Made by a program: the position numbers and the translations under genes. The notes under the pieces are model-generated. The model was not told where the DNA came from, did not search any database, and saw only the letters and a list, made by a program, of their open reading frames with translations. Positions 22,953 through 34,070 of a stretch of 64,000 nucleotides of DNA are shown one piece after another (within the stretch, counting starts at the first letter, position 1; the number at the start of each line of letters is the position of its first letter). Source of the DNA: Cycas panzhihuaensis (taxonomy: Eukaryota; Cycadophyta); contig CM041465.1 in the NCBI GenBank assembly GCA_023213395.1, positions 40,803,741 to 40,867,740 of the forward strand. The letters run 5' to 3'.

Positions 22953-23769
22953 TGTTGACTTCTGCTGGGGGTGTCTTGTTACACTTACGAGATACCCTTT
23001 GCTGCACTTGTCAAGGTTACAGTAGCTATAGTCTAGTTTCGTGGATACCGCCAACATGGTCATTCACATACATTCCACATACATTCCATATATAATTCAC
23101 GGAATGGTACACGCCAGATGTAAATCAATACATACTCAACAAATCACCATCACAACACCAAGAATACACCAATTTCCACGTAACTCTTCCTTTTATTAAG
23201 TCAACAGTTCATTTACAGAGGTCGGAATGCATTCCCGAGCATTCCAAAGAAAGATACGCCTTTCATACAATGCGTACTGGATGGTACTTATCATACGATG
23301 ATGCTCCAAATGGCCATACATACCGCCTCTTGCACCTGGCGCATCTGATATCCGGCTCTCACCCTCGAGAGTATACAATATGATTGACTCACTCGGCTCT
23401 CACACTTGAATGGTCCTCAAAGCACCATTAAATATGTCCCTTTGATGCCTTTTGGGTGAAAGGTTATGACCCAAAGTCATAACCATACCTTTTTGTCACC
23501 AAGGTACCCTTTCACTTTAATCATTAGTTATGCACTTAACTAATGTCTCCATTATGTCCGTACGTCCGTACGTAAATGCGTCGCCTGCTCCGCCACTGCG
23601 TGCGTATCTATGGTACGCATTCGCTCCTTTGCACGCACCGCACGAATGTTGATTTCTTCACGGTTTCGCCTTTGTGCATTACCTCCGTCTGGTCACTTGC
23701 ATTCCTTTGGTCAATACAAGCCTGTATTCCATCTTCCTCAAGGCCTATATGTCACAATATGTCCCAACA
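22953..23769 (-). repeat. 3' LTR of G2
   Basis: It starts TGTTGACTTCTG and ends TATGTCCCAACA. Two hairpins lie close together: ggttatgac/gtcataacc (23462-23484) and cattagtta/taactaatg (23522-23545). Both recur in the other LTRs of this family. Confidence 0.92.
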
Positions 23770-24162
23770 TCTATACCGGGTCAACATGATTGGGTTGAGC
23801 ATCCTTGCTCAACAAAAAATTCAAAATTTGGGGTATTCCTCCCTCTCTGTTCTAAGGTCGCCTCCCGCCTCGCCTACCGCTTGGTCGCCATTCTTGGTTA
23901 ATAAATCCTCATTTATTGGTGCTTTGTTTTGTTCAACTTTCCCTTGATTTTCCGTATGATGATATATCTTTCCTCCATGCTTCACCGTATTGCTTATTTG
24001 TATGATATGAGTTACGTTGTTTTTCTGCTTTTTAATTTTTCTGTATTTTATATTACATACCGAACTGAATCACGTTCCGGTATCAAGGCAATTCGATTTT
24101 GCCTCAACTTCATGCAACACGCTATGGTACAACCAACTCGATTCTAGGTAAGTTGCTCCACC

Positions 24163-25344
24163 CTAGTTGATATAGGGTTTCAGTTTACTACCCTTGACCA
24201 TTTCAGGTAATAGTTGGCCTGATAGTTTTTTCAACTCGATAGTGCCATTCTGGTACACTTTCTCAATCATATATGGGCCTTTCCAATGCATCTTCAATTC
24301 TCCTTGGGTTGTTTGGGATTTGTTGTCGAATCACCATACTCGATCACCCTTCTTGAAATACGATGTCTTGTCGTGGCGGCCGTGCCTTGTCCTTTTCCGC
24401 CTTTTCCTTGGTGTGGTATGCTTTGTCGATTTCTTCTTATGATCCCTTAATTGGTCTTCTCCTAACCAATGTTCTCTACAATGTCTCGAATGGGAAATTC
24501 CACATAGTGGTTCTCCATAAAAGGGCTTCACATAATCTCCAACATATTCTCCATGATTTCTATCTTCTGGAGTGGCAACTATTTCGGTCACATTCTGAGA
24601 AAGTAGGTTACATCTATAGGATGAGGGGTTGACTTCATATGCGTCCCATAGCCAATAATCCACAAATCTCATCCTGTTTCCATCGTCTGCAGAGTTGTAA
24701 ATTCCTCCAAAGTACGTCGGTTCTTCTCGCTGGTGGTTAGTTGACGTGGTGGGCTCTTCTGCCATATGGTAGATATGTTCTTCGCCGAACGAAGAAGCTG
24801 TTGCTTCACTTGCAATGGTTGTACTTGAACCATTGTCAGGTATCACTTCAATGGAATTCTTCCCTAACATCGGTAATACTACTTCATTCCCTTCATCTGA
24901 TAAGGTGAAGGTTACGTCTTTCCAACTTTGGAGACATTGGGTTTTGTATAGCCATGGTCTCCCCAATAAGGCCGGATAGGGAGTTGCACCTTTCTCCGTT
25001 TCCACAATCGTAAAATCGATCTTTACGACAATTCCTGCCACATCCACCTTGATGTTGGCCAGTCTGCCCATGGGTCGTACCAATAGTTCGTTAGCCAATT
25101 TTAACGAATAGGTCACCGCTTCCAACTTTGGGCTTCCCAGTTTACGCCATGTTGAAGCTGGTAACACGTTCACCGTTGCTCCTCCATCAACAATTACCCG
25201 TGGGAATGTTTCTCCCAATACTGTCATGGTTACCATCGGATCTATGTCAAATGATGGTATGATTTGCTTCAGACTCTTGGTGATTCCTCGTTGTAATATT
25301 CCTCCTTTAATCCAATCAATTACTTGGGACAGAGGAATAGTCAA
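24163..25344 (-). pseudogene. pol: G2 protease fused to an integrase C-terminal tail
   Basis: The frame from 25344 contains the aspartic protease with its active site VDGGATVNVLP (about 25160-25195 on +) and the LLGRPWLYKTQCLQ block that marks its end. After about 100 residues of linker it becomes strongly basic (TTPRKRRKRTRHGRH). It then reads KKGDRVW, a stop (about 24329), and in the same frame FDNKSQ, LKMHWKGPYMIEKVYQNGT and KLKPYIN before a stop at 24163-24165. That last part is the C-terminal domain of gypsy integrase, as in the G1 tail. RT, RNase H and the DDE core should lie between and are gone. Confidence 0.88.
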
Positions 25345-27425
25345 TCAGAATCGCTTTCACTAGATTTTCCATCAATAGCAACATTCGGGATATCCTCTCA
25401 CGGTAATCCTTTAAACAGCTCTTCCATTTGCACCATTTGGGGTTTCACTTTAAGTTCTTCCGGTAGTTTTTCTTGCTCCTTTTGTTTATTTTTCCGAACA
25501 TAGACGTATTTCATTTCCGGTTTACCCATTGGTAATGTGTTCTCCTCCCGGACTAGGCCATCTAACACTTGTTTTGCTTTTCTATACCGATCCATTTCTG
25601 TCGGTGGATCTAATATCCTTCATCCAATTTCTCTTTTTGTTTGTTTTGTAATTTCACATTTTTGGCTTCTGGTACGATTTTCATCAGGTTAGTCGCTTTG
25701 GCTTTACCCTTGCAATCCTCTGTTTTGTGGTCGCTTGGGCCACGACACGAACGGCTCGTCAGATTCTGCTTCATTCATGCTCATTTCCGTTGGTTCGAAC
25801 AGAGACAAATGAGGCATCTCCCCATCGGTGTTTTTCCTCGAGGGTTCCGTGCGCCTCATTGTATACACATTCCGAGGTGGGTTGCCTCTTCCCGACCTCG
25901 ACCTCTCGAATGCTTTCCCCTGGGATTGTAGAAACAATCCTTGGTTGTATGTGTGTCAATCTCACATATGTGGCACCACTTCTCCTGTTGGTGCATCGTA
26001 CTGTTTTTTAAATTCAAATCACATTCCCGGGTGGTATGTGAGTTTTCTTCACAGATGTGGCACCACTTGGTTACTCTTCCAGTGTGCTCTTTCTTCTTGG
26101 GCGTCTCCTCTTCTTCCCGGTTATTTCTGATTTTCAATCTTGCTACCTCTTTTCTTAGTGCCTCCAATTCTGATTCCTCTTCTGCTACCCCTACCTAGCA
26201 GAAGGGTCGGTTGTATTGGTTTTGTTTCAGCTCTCTAATCTCATCTTGTAATCTTAATGAGAAGGAATCTTGTCCTCCTTGCTACGTCCATTTCCATTTC
26301 AAAATCTAATGCCAGATCCTGAGCATTCTTGAATGACTTTAACGAATGAGTATGCATCATGGCTCGCAACTTTTCATTCAGCCCTTTTACGAAGTAATTC
26401 TTCATATTATGATCCGTTATCGTCTCATTGATCATGCTCGCTGCAATAATTTTCATTCGGCTAATGTAAGTTAGGACGGATTCTCCCGGCCTCTGCCTGA
26501 TCTCTCGCAGTGCAATTTCCACGGCTTCATTATTGCGAAACTTTTGAAATCTTTCTTCAAACGCTTTCTTAATCTTCACCCATGGCTCATTCTTGTTTGT
26601 TTCCTTATGCCAAGCCAAGGGTACTCCTCTCAATGTACAGGCGAAGCGTGCTTTGATTTCATCTTCGTCTGTAATATTTTTGACATCAATGAGATTCTGA
26701 AATAGATACACATGCTCTGCTGCATCCGAAGTATCGTTAAAGATTAGTTTCCCAAAGTCTCTATAATCGTCCATTTTGGGAGATTGCAACTGTCCCCCAC
26801 CTGATGGTGATCTTTCCCCTCCTCCGTCCTTTGGGGATGCACTAGGAGTAACTACCGCTGTACTCTCTTTTCCAAACAACGGATTTTTGAATGGAGTTTT
26901 TATGTGTATAGGTTCCACTACACCTGGAACTTGTATAGTCAATGGTGTTACCGTAATGTAAGATTGATCAGATCCCCTTTCTGTCAAATCTTCAAAAAGT
27001 TGTCTTGTTAGCTTGTTTTCCCAATATGCCGAGGGACCTTCCTCCGCCTTCTTATCGCTGTCACCTAGGTCCTTCGGGCTGTCCTCCACTGGTATACTTC
27101 CCTCTGTTAGGATCTCTTTATGTTTTTCATCCACTTTTGGCTTCCTTCAATCTCCCAAGCTAAACAAATCATCTCTGATAGGGGCTGGTGTCAATACCAT
27201 GCATTCGCCATGGGTTTCCTCTTCCTGAGGTGTCTGGGCTCCACTTGCCTCAGATCCTTCAACGGACTATCCCTTAGTCTCGTTGTTTTGTGAACTTAAC
27301 CTCCTCGCCCTTCTGAGTTTTGCTTCCTTTGACCATCTTAGCGCCCTTTGTCTACTGGTTTCCTTTTCCTTCGGTGAAGTATCCTTTTGGGGCTCTTCCG
27401 ACCTTGAAGGCCTCTTAGGTGGCAT
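25345..27425 (-). pseudogene. gag: G2 gag with three zinc knuckles
   Basis: The ATG at 27425 starts MPPKRPSRSEEP, a charged N-terminus shared with G3 (ATG at 36091). The capsid domain lies in 27134-26241 (FGKLIFNDTSDAAEHVYLFQ, RFACTLRGVPLAWHKE, FVKGLNEKLRAMM). Two CCHC knuckles follow at about 26060 and 25975 (CHICEENSHTTREC and CHICEIDTHTTKDC). A third is degraded at about 25730 but intact in G3. Frame breaks occur near 27260, 26240 and 25700. The protein would form the particle and bind the RNA. Confidence 0.87.
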
Positions 27426-27552
27426 TGGAAGGTCCCTCAGTCACGGTGGCTTAGTTACAGCCCGCCATCACAACGGCAGCCACGGTCCTCTGCCCTTTAC
27501 ACATTCTTTTCCCTTGAAACCCCTAGGCCCTATCCCTCCTCAACGGACGTAG

Positions 27553-27564
27553 GCAACGGAACCA
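27553..27564 (-). promoter_or_regulatory. Primer binding site of G2
   Basis: On the minus strand it reads tggttccgttgc, one base inside the 5' LTR. G3 is identical at 36219-36230, and G1 differs by one base. The shared site supports G1-type elements as helpers for G2 and G3. Confidence 0.8.
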
Positions 27565-27565
27565 A

Positions 27566-28439
27566 TGTTGACTGCTGGGGGTGCCTTGTTACACTTACGG
27601 GATACCCTTTGTCGCACTTGTCAAGGTTACACAGCTATAGTCTAGTTTCGTGGATACCGTCAACATGGTCATTCACATACATTCCACATACATTCCATAT
27701 ATAATTCACGTAATGGTACACAAAGAAGATGTAAATCAATACATACTTAACAAATCATCATCACAACACCAAGAATACACCAATTTCCACGTAACTCTTC
27801 CTTTTATTAAGTCAACAGTTCATTTACACAGGCTGGAATGCATTCCCGAGCATTCCAAAGAAGATACGCCTTTTCATACAATGCGTACCCAGATGGTACT
27901 TATCATACAGTGATGCTCCAAATGGCTGTCATACATACTGTCTCCTGCACCCTGGCGTACCCGTGATATCCGGCTCTCACCCTCGAAAGTATACAATATG
28001 ATTGACTCACTCGGCTCTCACACTGGAATGGTCCTCAAAGCACCATTAAATATGTCCCTTTGATGCCTTTTGGGTGAAAGGTTATGACCCAAAGTCATAA
28101 CCATACCTTTTTGTCACCAAGGTACCCTTTCACTTTAATCATTAGTTATGCACTTAACTAATGTCTTCATTATGTCCGTACGTCCGTACGTACGTCTGGC
28201 AGCTTCGGGCTTCCTGTGCTTCGTCCCAGATGCCGCATGCACCGCTGTTCCGCTACTGGTACGTATCTATGGTACGTACCCGTTCCAGGTACGCACCTGT
28301 CATATGTACCCAGAATGTTGATTTCTTCACTGTTTCGCCTTGTGCGTACCTCCGTACGGTCCATACTTGCATTCCTTTGGTCAATACAAGCCTGTATTCT
28401 GTCTTCCTCAAGGCCTATATGTCACAATATGTCCCAACA
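27566..28439 (-). repeat. 5' LTR of G2
   Basis: It has 874 bases, starting TGTTGACTGCTG and ending TATGTCCCAACA. The hairpin ggttatgac/gtcataacc is at 28080-28102. It differs from the 3' copy by substitutions and many small indels clustered in GC-rich spots. Confidence 0.92.
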
Positions 28440-28809
28440 GAAACTTCGGGAAAATATTTGGTGTCTCCCCCCTTGTGGACAGCCAGGACATTTCAAAAAT
28501 GAGCATCAACAGATGGAGAGATGATGGTGTGATATCTGCAAAAGAGGAAATCATTACATATGGGAATGCTATTATAAAACCCTAGTAAGGGAATCTTTTT
28601 ATCAAAGAAAAGAAAATACTTCCTTTAAACAATATAAAGGAAAGACAAAACCAGTCCGATGTCATTTATGTTCTAGATGGAGACATTTCCGAACAGACTG
28701 CCCACTACAAAAACAAGAAGGAGATTATATCTGCGAAGAATGTGGCCCGACAGATCATGAATGGGCAAACTGCCCAAAGAATTCTGGTCTGAAAGTACAG
28801 ACTTCTAAT
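28440..28809 (+). pseudogene. gag: G1 gag, C-terminal part with CCHC knuckles
   Basis: The sequence continues the frame cut by G2. Three C-x2-C-x4-H-x4-C knuckles can be read: CDICKRGNHYIWEC (about 28515-28556), CHLCSRWRHFRTDC (about 28660-28701) and CEECGPTDHEWANC (about 28734-28775). A degraded CGQPGHF motif precedes them. One to two frame changes separate the first knuckle from the others. Three knuckles in a row are unusual for plant gypsy gag, where one is common, and G2/G3 share the pattern. Confidence 0.85.
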
Positions 28810-29841
28810 TTGGCAACAAAGGTTCCAGATAAGGAACAACCAGTCTATATTCAAACAAGAAGTGGAAAAGTTACTGCTACACCAGCCGCAGAAAATTTTC
28901 CTGATCCAGTTGTGGAAAGAAGAAGACTGAGAGAAGTTGTCCAAGCCATACAGGAAGCAACAAAAACTGTACAGCAGGATGAAGAAAAACAAGCAAACAA
29001 ATTCAAAGGCCAAGTCTACCAAAGACGATCAAGGATATATGAAGAACAGTTGGGGAGGAAGCTATGGCAGAAAATACAAGAAATGATAGAAGTATTAATT
29101 GAAATAGGAGTCTCCATTCCTATTACTACAATCTTTAGATGGTGGGAAGCCGGCTATTTCCAACAAGTAATTTTGGATCAAATTGAAAAGCCTGTATTGC
29201 GAGCTTTAAAGACAGATGCAACTGATCCTAGAGTCCCTATGACTCTTTTTGGTGCAATGATTTGTAAAACTGTTGTAGATGGTGGATCAAGAGTAAATGT
29301 GCTTCCTGAAACCACATGGATTTCATTGGGACGGCCGGAAATGGTTTCCCCAAATTATGCAATTCGATTGGCAAATCCATTGCAAGTTCGACCAATGGGA
29401 TCTCTATTGAATATCCCACATAAAGGGCGTGAATCACAGTATGTTTAGATTTCGCAGTTGTAAGAATGCAAAATCAGAATAAAGCATATCCTGCACTTTT
29501 GGGACGACCGTGGCTGCTTGCAACAGAAGCATTGCAAGATTGGGGAAACTAACCTTTACTCTACATTCTGCAGGAAAGAAAATAGTATTACCCCTTTGTT
29601 CGGATGGACCTCAAATAGAAAAAGTAGAAGACATAAATACAGCATCCACAACCACTGCTTCAATGTACCACTACAATACCCTTGTTCAAAAACGGCATTT
29701 CAAGCTCTGAAGACTCCTCCTCATATTTCAAGCGAGGCTTCATCAACATATTTGCTGGACTGGTTACAATCTGCATGGGAAGAAGTAGGAGATAAATCTT
29801 CAAATTGTTACCTTATGGAGTTTTGTCCAGATAAACAATAG
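28810..29841 (+). pseudogene. pol: G1 aspartic protease remnant
   Basis: The frame 28810-29448 holds a charged linker and then the protease: PVLRALKTD, DPRVPMTLFG and the active site VVDGGSRVNVLPETTW (about 29274-29321). The end of the domain has shifted frame but shows LLGRPWLL-like coding near 29490-29520 and KLTFTLHSAGKKIVLPL. The active-site D-G-G is intact. About 29600-29840 is a poorly conserved linker to RT. Confidence 0.87.
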
Positions 29842-30622
29842 TTGGAAAAAAGTAAAGGAGACAACCTTGGAAAGAAAGAAAGTTTTGTAAAAATTCCCTC
29901 TTTTAATAAAACTCAAAGAGATTGCCTGTATACTCTGTCTGAAAGTTTGGTTGAAATTCCTAACCAGAAAAATGTATCTTTCTTTGAAAAGAAGAATTGT
30001 TGTCAAATAAATCAAGAAGAAGCAAGAAATTTCCCACAAACATATTCCGTTACAGAATATGGACAAAAAGAGATCTCTCAGGCACCAGCCTATGGATTAA
30101 ATTCGGATGGAAAAACTATCCAAAGGAAGAAGCTCCAACTGAAACCAATTAATGTTGGAACAAAGGAAGATCCTAAATGGATACAAGTAGGAGATTATTG
30201 GGAGCCCGAAATAATACAAAAAGCGACATCCCTTTTCAATGAATTCAAGGATGTTTTCGTATGGTCCTACAAGGACCTAAAGGGAATCCACCCAGAAGTA
30301 GGTGAACACAAGATTGATTTAATGGAAAATGAAAAACCAGTAAGGCAAAGACCTTACAGGATGAACCCCCGATATAAGGAACAAGCCACGATGAGTTGGA
30401 TAAATTGTTAGAAGTCAATTATATCTTTGAAGTGGAAAACAGTGAATGGATAAGCCCAGAAGACGTGTATGCGTAGATTACAGGGCTTTAAATAAAGCCA
30501 CGAAGAAAGATCCATTCCCAATACCTTTCACAGAAGACATACTGGAAAAGGTAGCAGGCCATGAGACATTCTCATTCACAGATGGGTTCAGCGGTTATAA
30601 TCAAGTCCGGATAGCACCTGAA
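29842..30622 (+). pseudogene. pol: G1 reverse transcriptase, N-terminal part
   Basis: A linker leads to the pre-RT block LKPINVGTKEDPKWIQVG and EFKDVFVWSYKDLKGIHPEV, then DLMENEKPVRQRPYRMNPRY. After a break near 30410 the RT fingers and palm begin with RRRVCVDYRALNKATKKDPF, and the SFTDGFSGYNQVRIAPE block carries the first catalytic aspartate (D of FTDG). The frame is cut at 30622 by copia C3, and the duplicated target ctgaa lies inside the PE codons. RT resumes at 42274. Confidence 0.9.
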
Positions 30623-30988
30623 TGTAAGAATGAGAGGATAAAAGCTAATCTTACAACATAAAATCACATGCAAGAAGCAAGAGGTGATGATACATCAACA
30701 AGACTAAACTCTCCAAAATTCTCATTAAAAAAATATGAATGATACATGTGCATATTTATAAGTTTACACCATGTCTAAACACAGGAGTTGGTTCAACAAA
30801 CTCCTAACGTCCCCATAATTTTTGGTGTGCTCAAACTACCTCATAAATAGTTGAGCATCTTTGACTTCTAGAACTTTGACTAGGAATCTTCTCACACTAG
30901 AATATAGAATATTCCATGTGAGAACTTGTTCTAATGAACCTAAAATGAACTTAAATGAAATGAAATGGAATGTGCATTATTTCTAACA
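30623..30988 (-). repeat. 3' LTR of C3
   Basis: It runs from TGTAAGAATGAG to TTTCTAACA as read on +. It is immediately preceded (on the element strand) by the polypurine tract at about 30989-30996. Confidence 0.95.
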
Positions 30989-31275
30989 CCCTCCCATAAT
31001 GATAAGTTCATTTTCTCTTACAAACATTAATGTTCTCAATCTTTCAAATTTTTCACGACTCAAGGCTTTGGTAAGTAAGTCTGCAATTTGATCACTTGAG
31101 CTACAATAGACCAATTCGACTACTCCTTTCTCCACTTGTTCTCGAATGAAATGATGATGAATTTCCACGTGTTTGCTCCTTGCGTGGAAAACTGGATTCT
31201 TTGACAGTTGGATTGCACCTTGATTGTCACAAAATAATTGAGTTGGTTCATCTTGATCAAGTTTGAAGTGGCTAA
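30989..31275 (-). pseudogene. pol: C3 RNase H, C-terminal part (cut by G3)
   Basis: The minus-strand frame gives [20 protein letters not shown], then [32 protein letters not shown] and KFERLRTL, the standard end of copia RNase H and pol. It is intact up to the G3 boundary, where the target duplication gctaa (31271-31275) joins it to 37092 onward. Confidence 0.92.
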
Positions 31276-32121
31276 TGTTGACTGATAGATTCCACACCCT
31301 TCGTGGAATCAGTGCACTTGTCAAGGTTACACAGCGCTATAGTCTAGTTTTAGGACACTGTCAACATGGTTATACACATATATTCCACATATAATTCCAT
31401 ATATAATTCACGAGAATGGTACACGCAAGATGTAATTCAATACATACTTCAGCACATCATCAACACACATCAAGAATGCACCAATTTCCACATAACTCTT
31501 CTTTTATTAATTCAACAGTTTATTTACATTGTGGAATGCGTTCTGAGCATTCCAAGTGACATCTGATCCTCATTACATATGCGTGCCCCGATGGTACTTA
31601 TCATGCACTCATGCTCCAATCTACATCATACGTCTTATACGCACCTTTGCGTACCCTTGATCTCCGGCTCTCACCCTCCGAGAGTATGTCATGGAATTGA
31701 ATCACTCGGCTCTCACATTGGAATGGTCCTCAAAGCACCATTAAATATGTCCCTTTGATGCCTTTTGGATGAAAGGTTATGACCCAAAGTCATAACCATA
31801 CCTTTTGTTACCAAGGTACCCTTTCACTTTAATCATTAGTTATACACTTTAACTAATGTCTCTTTAGGTCCGTCGTCGTCTGGCGCCTCCTGTGCCTCCA
31901 CCGTCCTTGCATCGCATACGCACTGCTTCCGCTCGGCTCGTTTCCGCCTCGGCACGTACCGTGATACGCACTGCCGTTCACGCACCGCATACGTACCTGC
32001 ACGCTGATTTCTTCACCTGTTTACTCGCGCACCTCCGTACGGTTCGTACTTGCATTCCTTTGGTCAATACAACCTGTATTCCGTCTTCCTCAAGGCCTAT
32101 GTGTCAAAATATGTCCCAACA
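31276..32121 (-). repeat. 3' LTR of G3
   Basis: It starts TGTTGACTGATAG and ends TATGTCCCAACA. The hairpin ggttatgac/gtcataacc is at 31775-31797. It differs from the 5' LTR at more than 20 places in the first 330 bases by my count, several of them indels. Confidence 0.92.
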
Positions 32122-32511
32122 TCTATCCGGGTCAACATGATTGAGTTGAGCATCCTTGCTCAACAAAAAATTCAAAATTTGGGGTATTCCTCCCCCTCTC
32201 TGTTCTAAAAGGCTCCTGCCGCCCTGCTCCACCGCTTTCGGCCGCCATTCTGGTTAATAAATCCTCATCTATTGGTGCTTTGTTTTGTTTGACTCTCCCT
32301 TGATTTTCCGTATGATGGTATATCTTTCCTCCATGCTTCACCATATTGCTTATGATATGAGTTACGGTTGTTTTATGTTTTTAATTTTTTGTATTTTATG
32401 TTACATACCGAACTGAATCACGTTCCGGTATCAAGGCAATTTGATTTCACCTCAACTTCATGCAACACGCTATGGTACAACCAACTGATTCGGCTGGTAA
32501 GTTGCTCCACC

Positions 32512-34019
32512 CTAGTTGATATAGGGTTTCAGTTTACTACCCTTGACCATTTCAGGTAGTAGCTGGCCTGATAGTTTCTTCAATCGATAGTGCTGCTCCC
32601 AGACACCTTCTCAATCCTATATGGGCCTTTCCAATGCATCTTCAATTCTCCTTGGGTTATTTGGGATTTGTCGAATCGCCATACTCGATCACCCTTCTTG
32701 AAATGCGATGTCTTGTCGTGGCGGTCGTGCCTTGTCCTTTTCGCCTTTTCCTTGGTGTGGTATGCTTTGTCGATTTCTTCTTATGATCCCTTAATTGGTC
32801 TTCTCTAACCAATGTTCTCTACAATGTCTCGAATGGGAAATTCCACATAGTGGTTCTCCATAAAAGGGCTTCACATAATCTCCAACATATTCTTCAGATG
32901 ATTTACATCTTACGAGTGGCAATTTTGTTTCCTAGACCGAATCTCTAGGGATACTCTCGAGAATTTCCTTTTCTTCGTCCTCAAATTTGGCGCCAATGGT
33001 TGAAAAGATCTTCTTTGGTAGGTGTACCTCTAAAGCGGATGAGGAAGGTTTGTTACTTCCTTCCTGGGCCGGGATGGGGGTGGGAAGGGCAATCTACCTC
33101 AAGACCCACACCTGGAGGTAGAGGGAAGGTTAGGGTTAGAGGGGGTTGGGGTATTAGGGTAAGGGTTTGGGTTAAAAGGGGGATTTGGGTTTGGGTCTAG
33201 GTTTTTAATGTTATTACTAACACTCGTATAATCCACAAAATTAGATTTAATATCAACATCCTCGATTCTGATCAGAGAGTAGGTTACACCTATAGGATGA
33301 GGGGTTGACTTCATAATCATCCCGTAGCCAATAATCCACAAATCTCATCTTGTTTTCATCGTCTGAAGAATTGTAAATTTCTCCAAAATACGTCGGTTCT
33401 TCTCGCTGGTGGTTAGTTGACTTGGTGGGCTCTTCTGCCATATGGTAGATATGTTCTTCGTCGAGCGAAGAAGTCATTGCTTCACTCGCAATGGTTGTAC
33501 TTGAACCATTGTCAGGTATCACTTCAATGGAATTCTTCCCCAACATCGGTAATACTACTTCGTTCCCTTCATTTGACAAGGTGAAGGTTACGTCTTTCCA
33601 ACTTTGGAGACATTGGGTTTTGTATAACCATGGCCTCCCCAATAAAGCTGGATAGGGAGTTGCACCTTTCTCCGTTTCCACAATCGTAAAATCGATCTTT
33701 ACGACAATTCCTGCCACATCCACCTTGATGTTGGTCAGTTTTCCCATGGGTCGTACTAGTAGTTCATTAGCCAACTTCAAATGAATAAGTCGGCTTCCAA
33801 CTTCGGGCTTCCCAACTTCCGCCATGTCGAGGTGGGCAGTACATTCACAGCTGCTCCCCCATCAACGATCACTCTCGGAAATTTTTCTCCCAAAACTGAC
33901 ATGGTTACCATCGGATCCATGTCGAACGATGGTATAACTTGTTTCAAGCTTTTGGTAATTCCTTTTTGCAACACACCTCCTTTAATCCAATCAATCACCT
34001 GAGACAGAGGAATGGTCAA
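32512..34019 (-). pseudogene. pol: G3 protease and integrase tail, split by an extra segment
   Basis: The protease frame begins at 34019 (MTIPLSQVIDWIKGG, as in G2) and has the active site VDGGAAVNVLP (about 33840-33875). A shift near 33790 moves it to the frame 33825-33253, with LLGRPWLYKTQCLQ. The G2-like linker is then broken by 32931-33270. The integrase tail follows on the other side and ends at the stop 32512-32514, homologous to the stop at 24163 in G2. The shared gag-PR-tail junction is the evidence that both descend from one deleted master copy. Confidence 0.85.
32931..33270 (-). other. Extra segment of about 340 bases in G3 with a telomere-like tract
   Basis: G2 lacks this segment: the sequences flanking it join directly near 24580 there. 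It includes about 33120-33205, a G-rich run of degenerate ttaggg and tttggg units on the + strand. No open frame with family resemblance, no clear target duplication and no terminal repeat were seen, so it may be filler DNA or part of an older internal region lost from G2. Confidence 0.6.
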
Positions 34020-34070
34020 TCAAATCGCTTTACTAAATTCTCCATTAGTACCAACATTCGGGAATATCTT

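Larger units (their letters stand above)
22953..28439 (-). mobile_element. Non-autonomous gypsy element G2 (gag, protease, integrase tail only)
   Basis: The LTRs are 22953-23769 and 27566-28439, and the primer site lies beside the right LTR, so the element is on the minus strand. The flanking bases are aaaac and gaaac, a target duplication with one change, and G1 gag is split exactly there. The interior encodes gag and protease, then jumps to the last part of integrase. RT, RNase H and the integrase core are absent. G3 shows the same structure at a different site, so the deletion is old and shared. Internal identity between G2 and G3 is high by eye. Confidence 0.93.

Noticed and set aside
25641-26198. 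Several + strand frames rich in Cys, Phe and Ser
   Set aside because: They are antisense to the G2 gag zinc knuckles, which are clearly coded on the minus strand; the same applies to 34124-34914 in G3.
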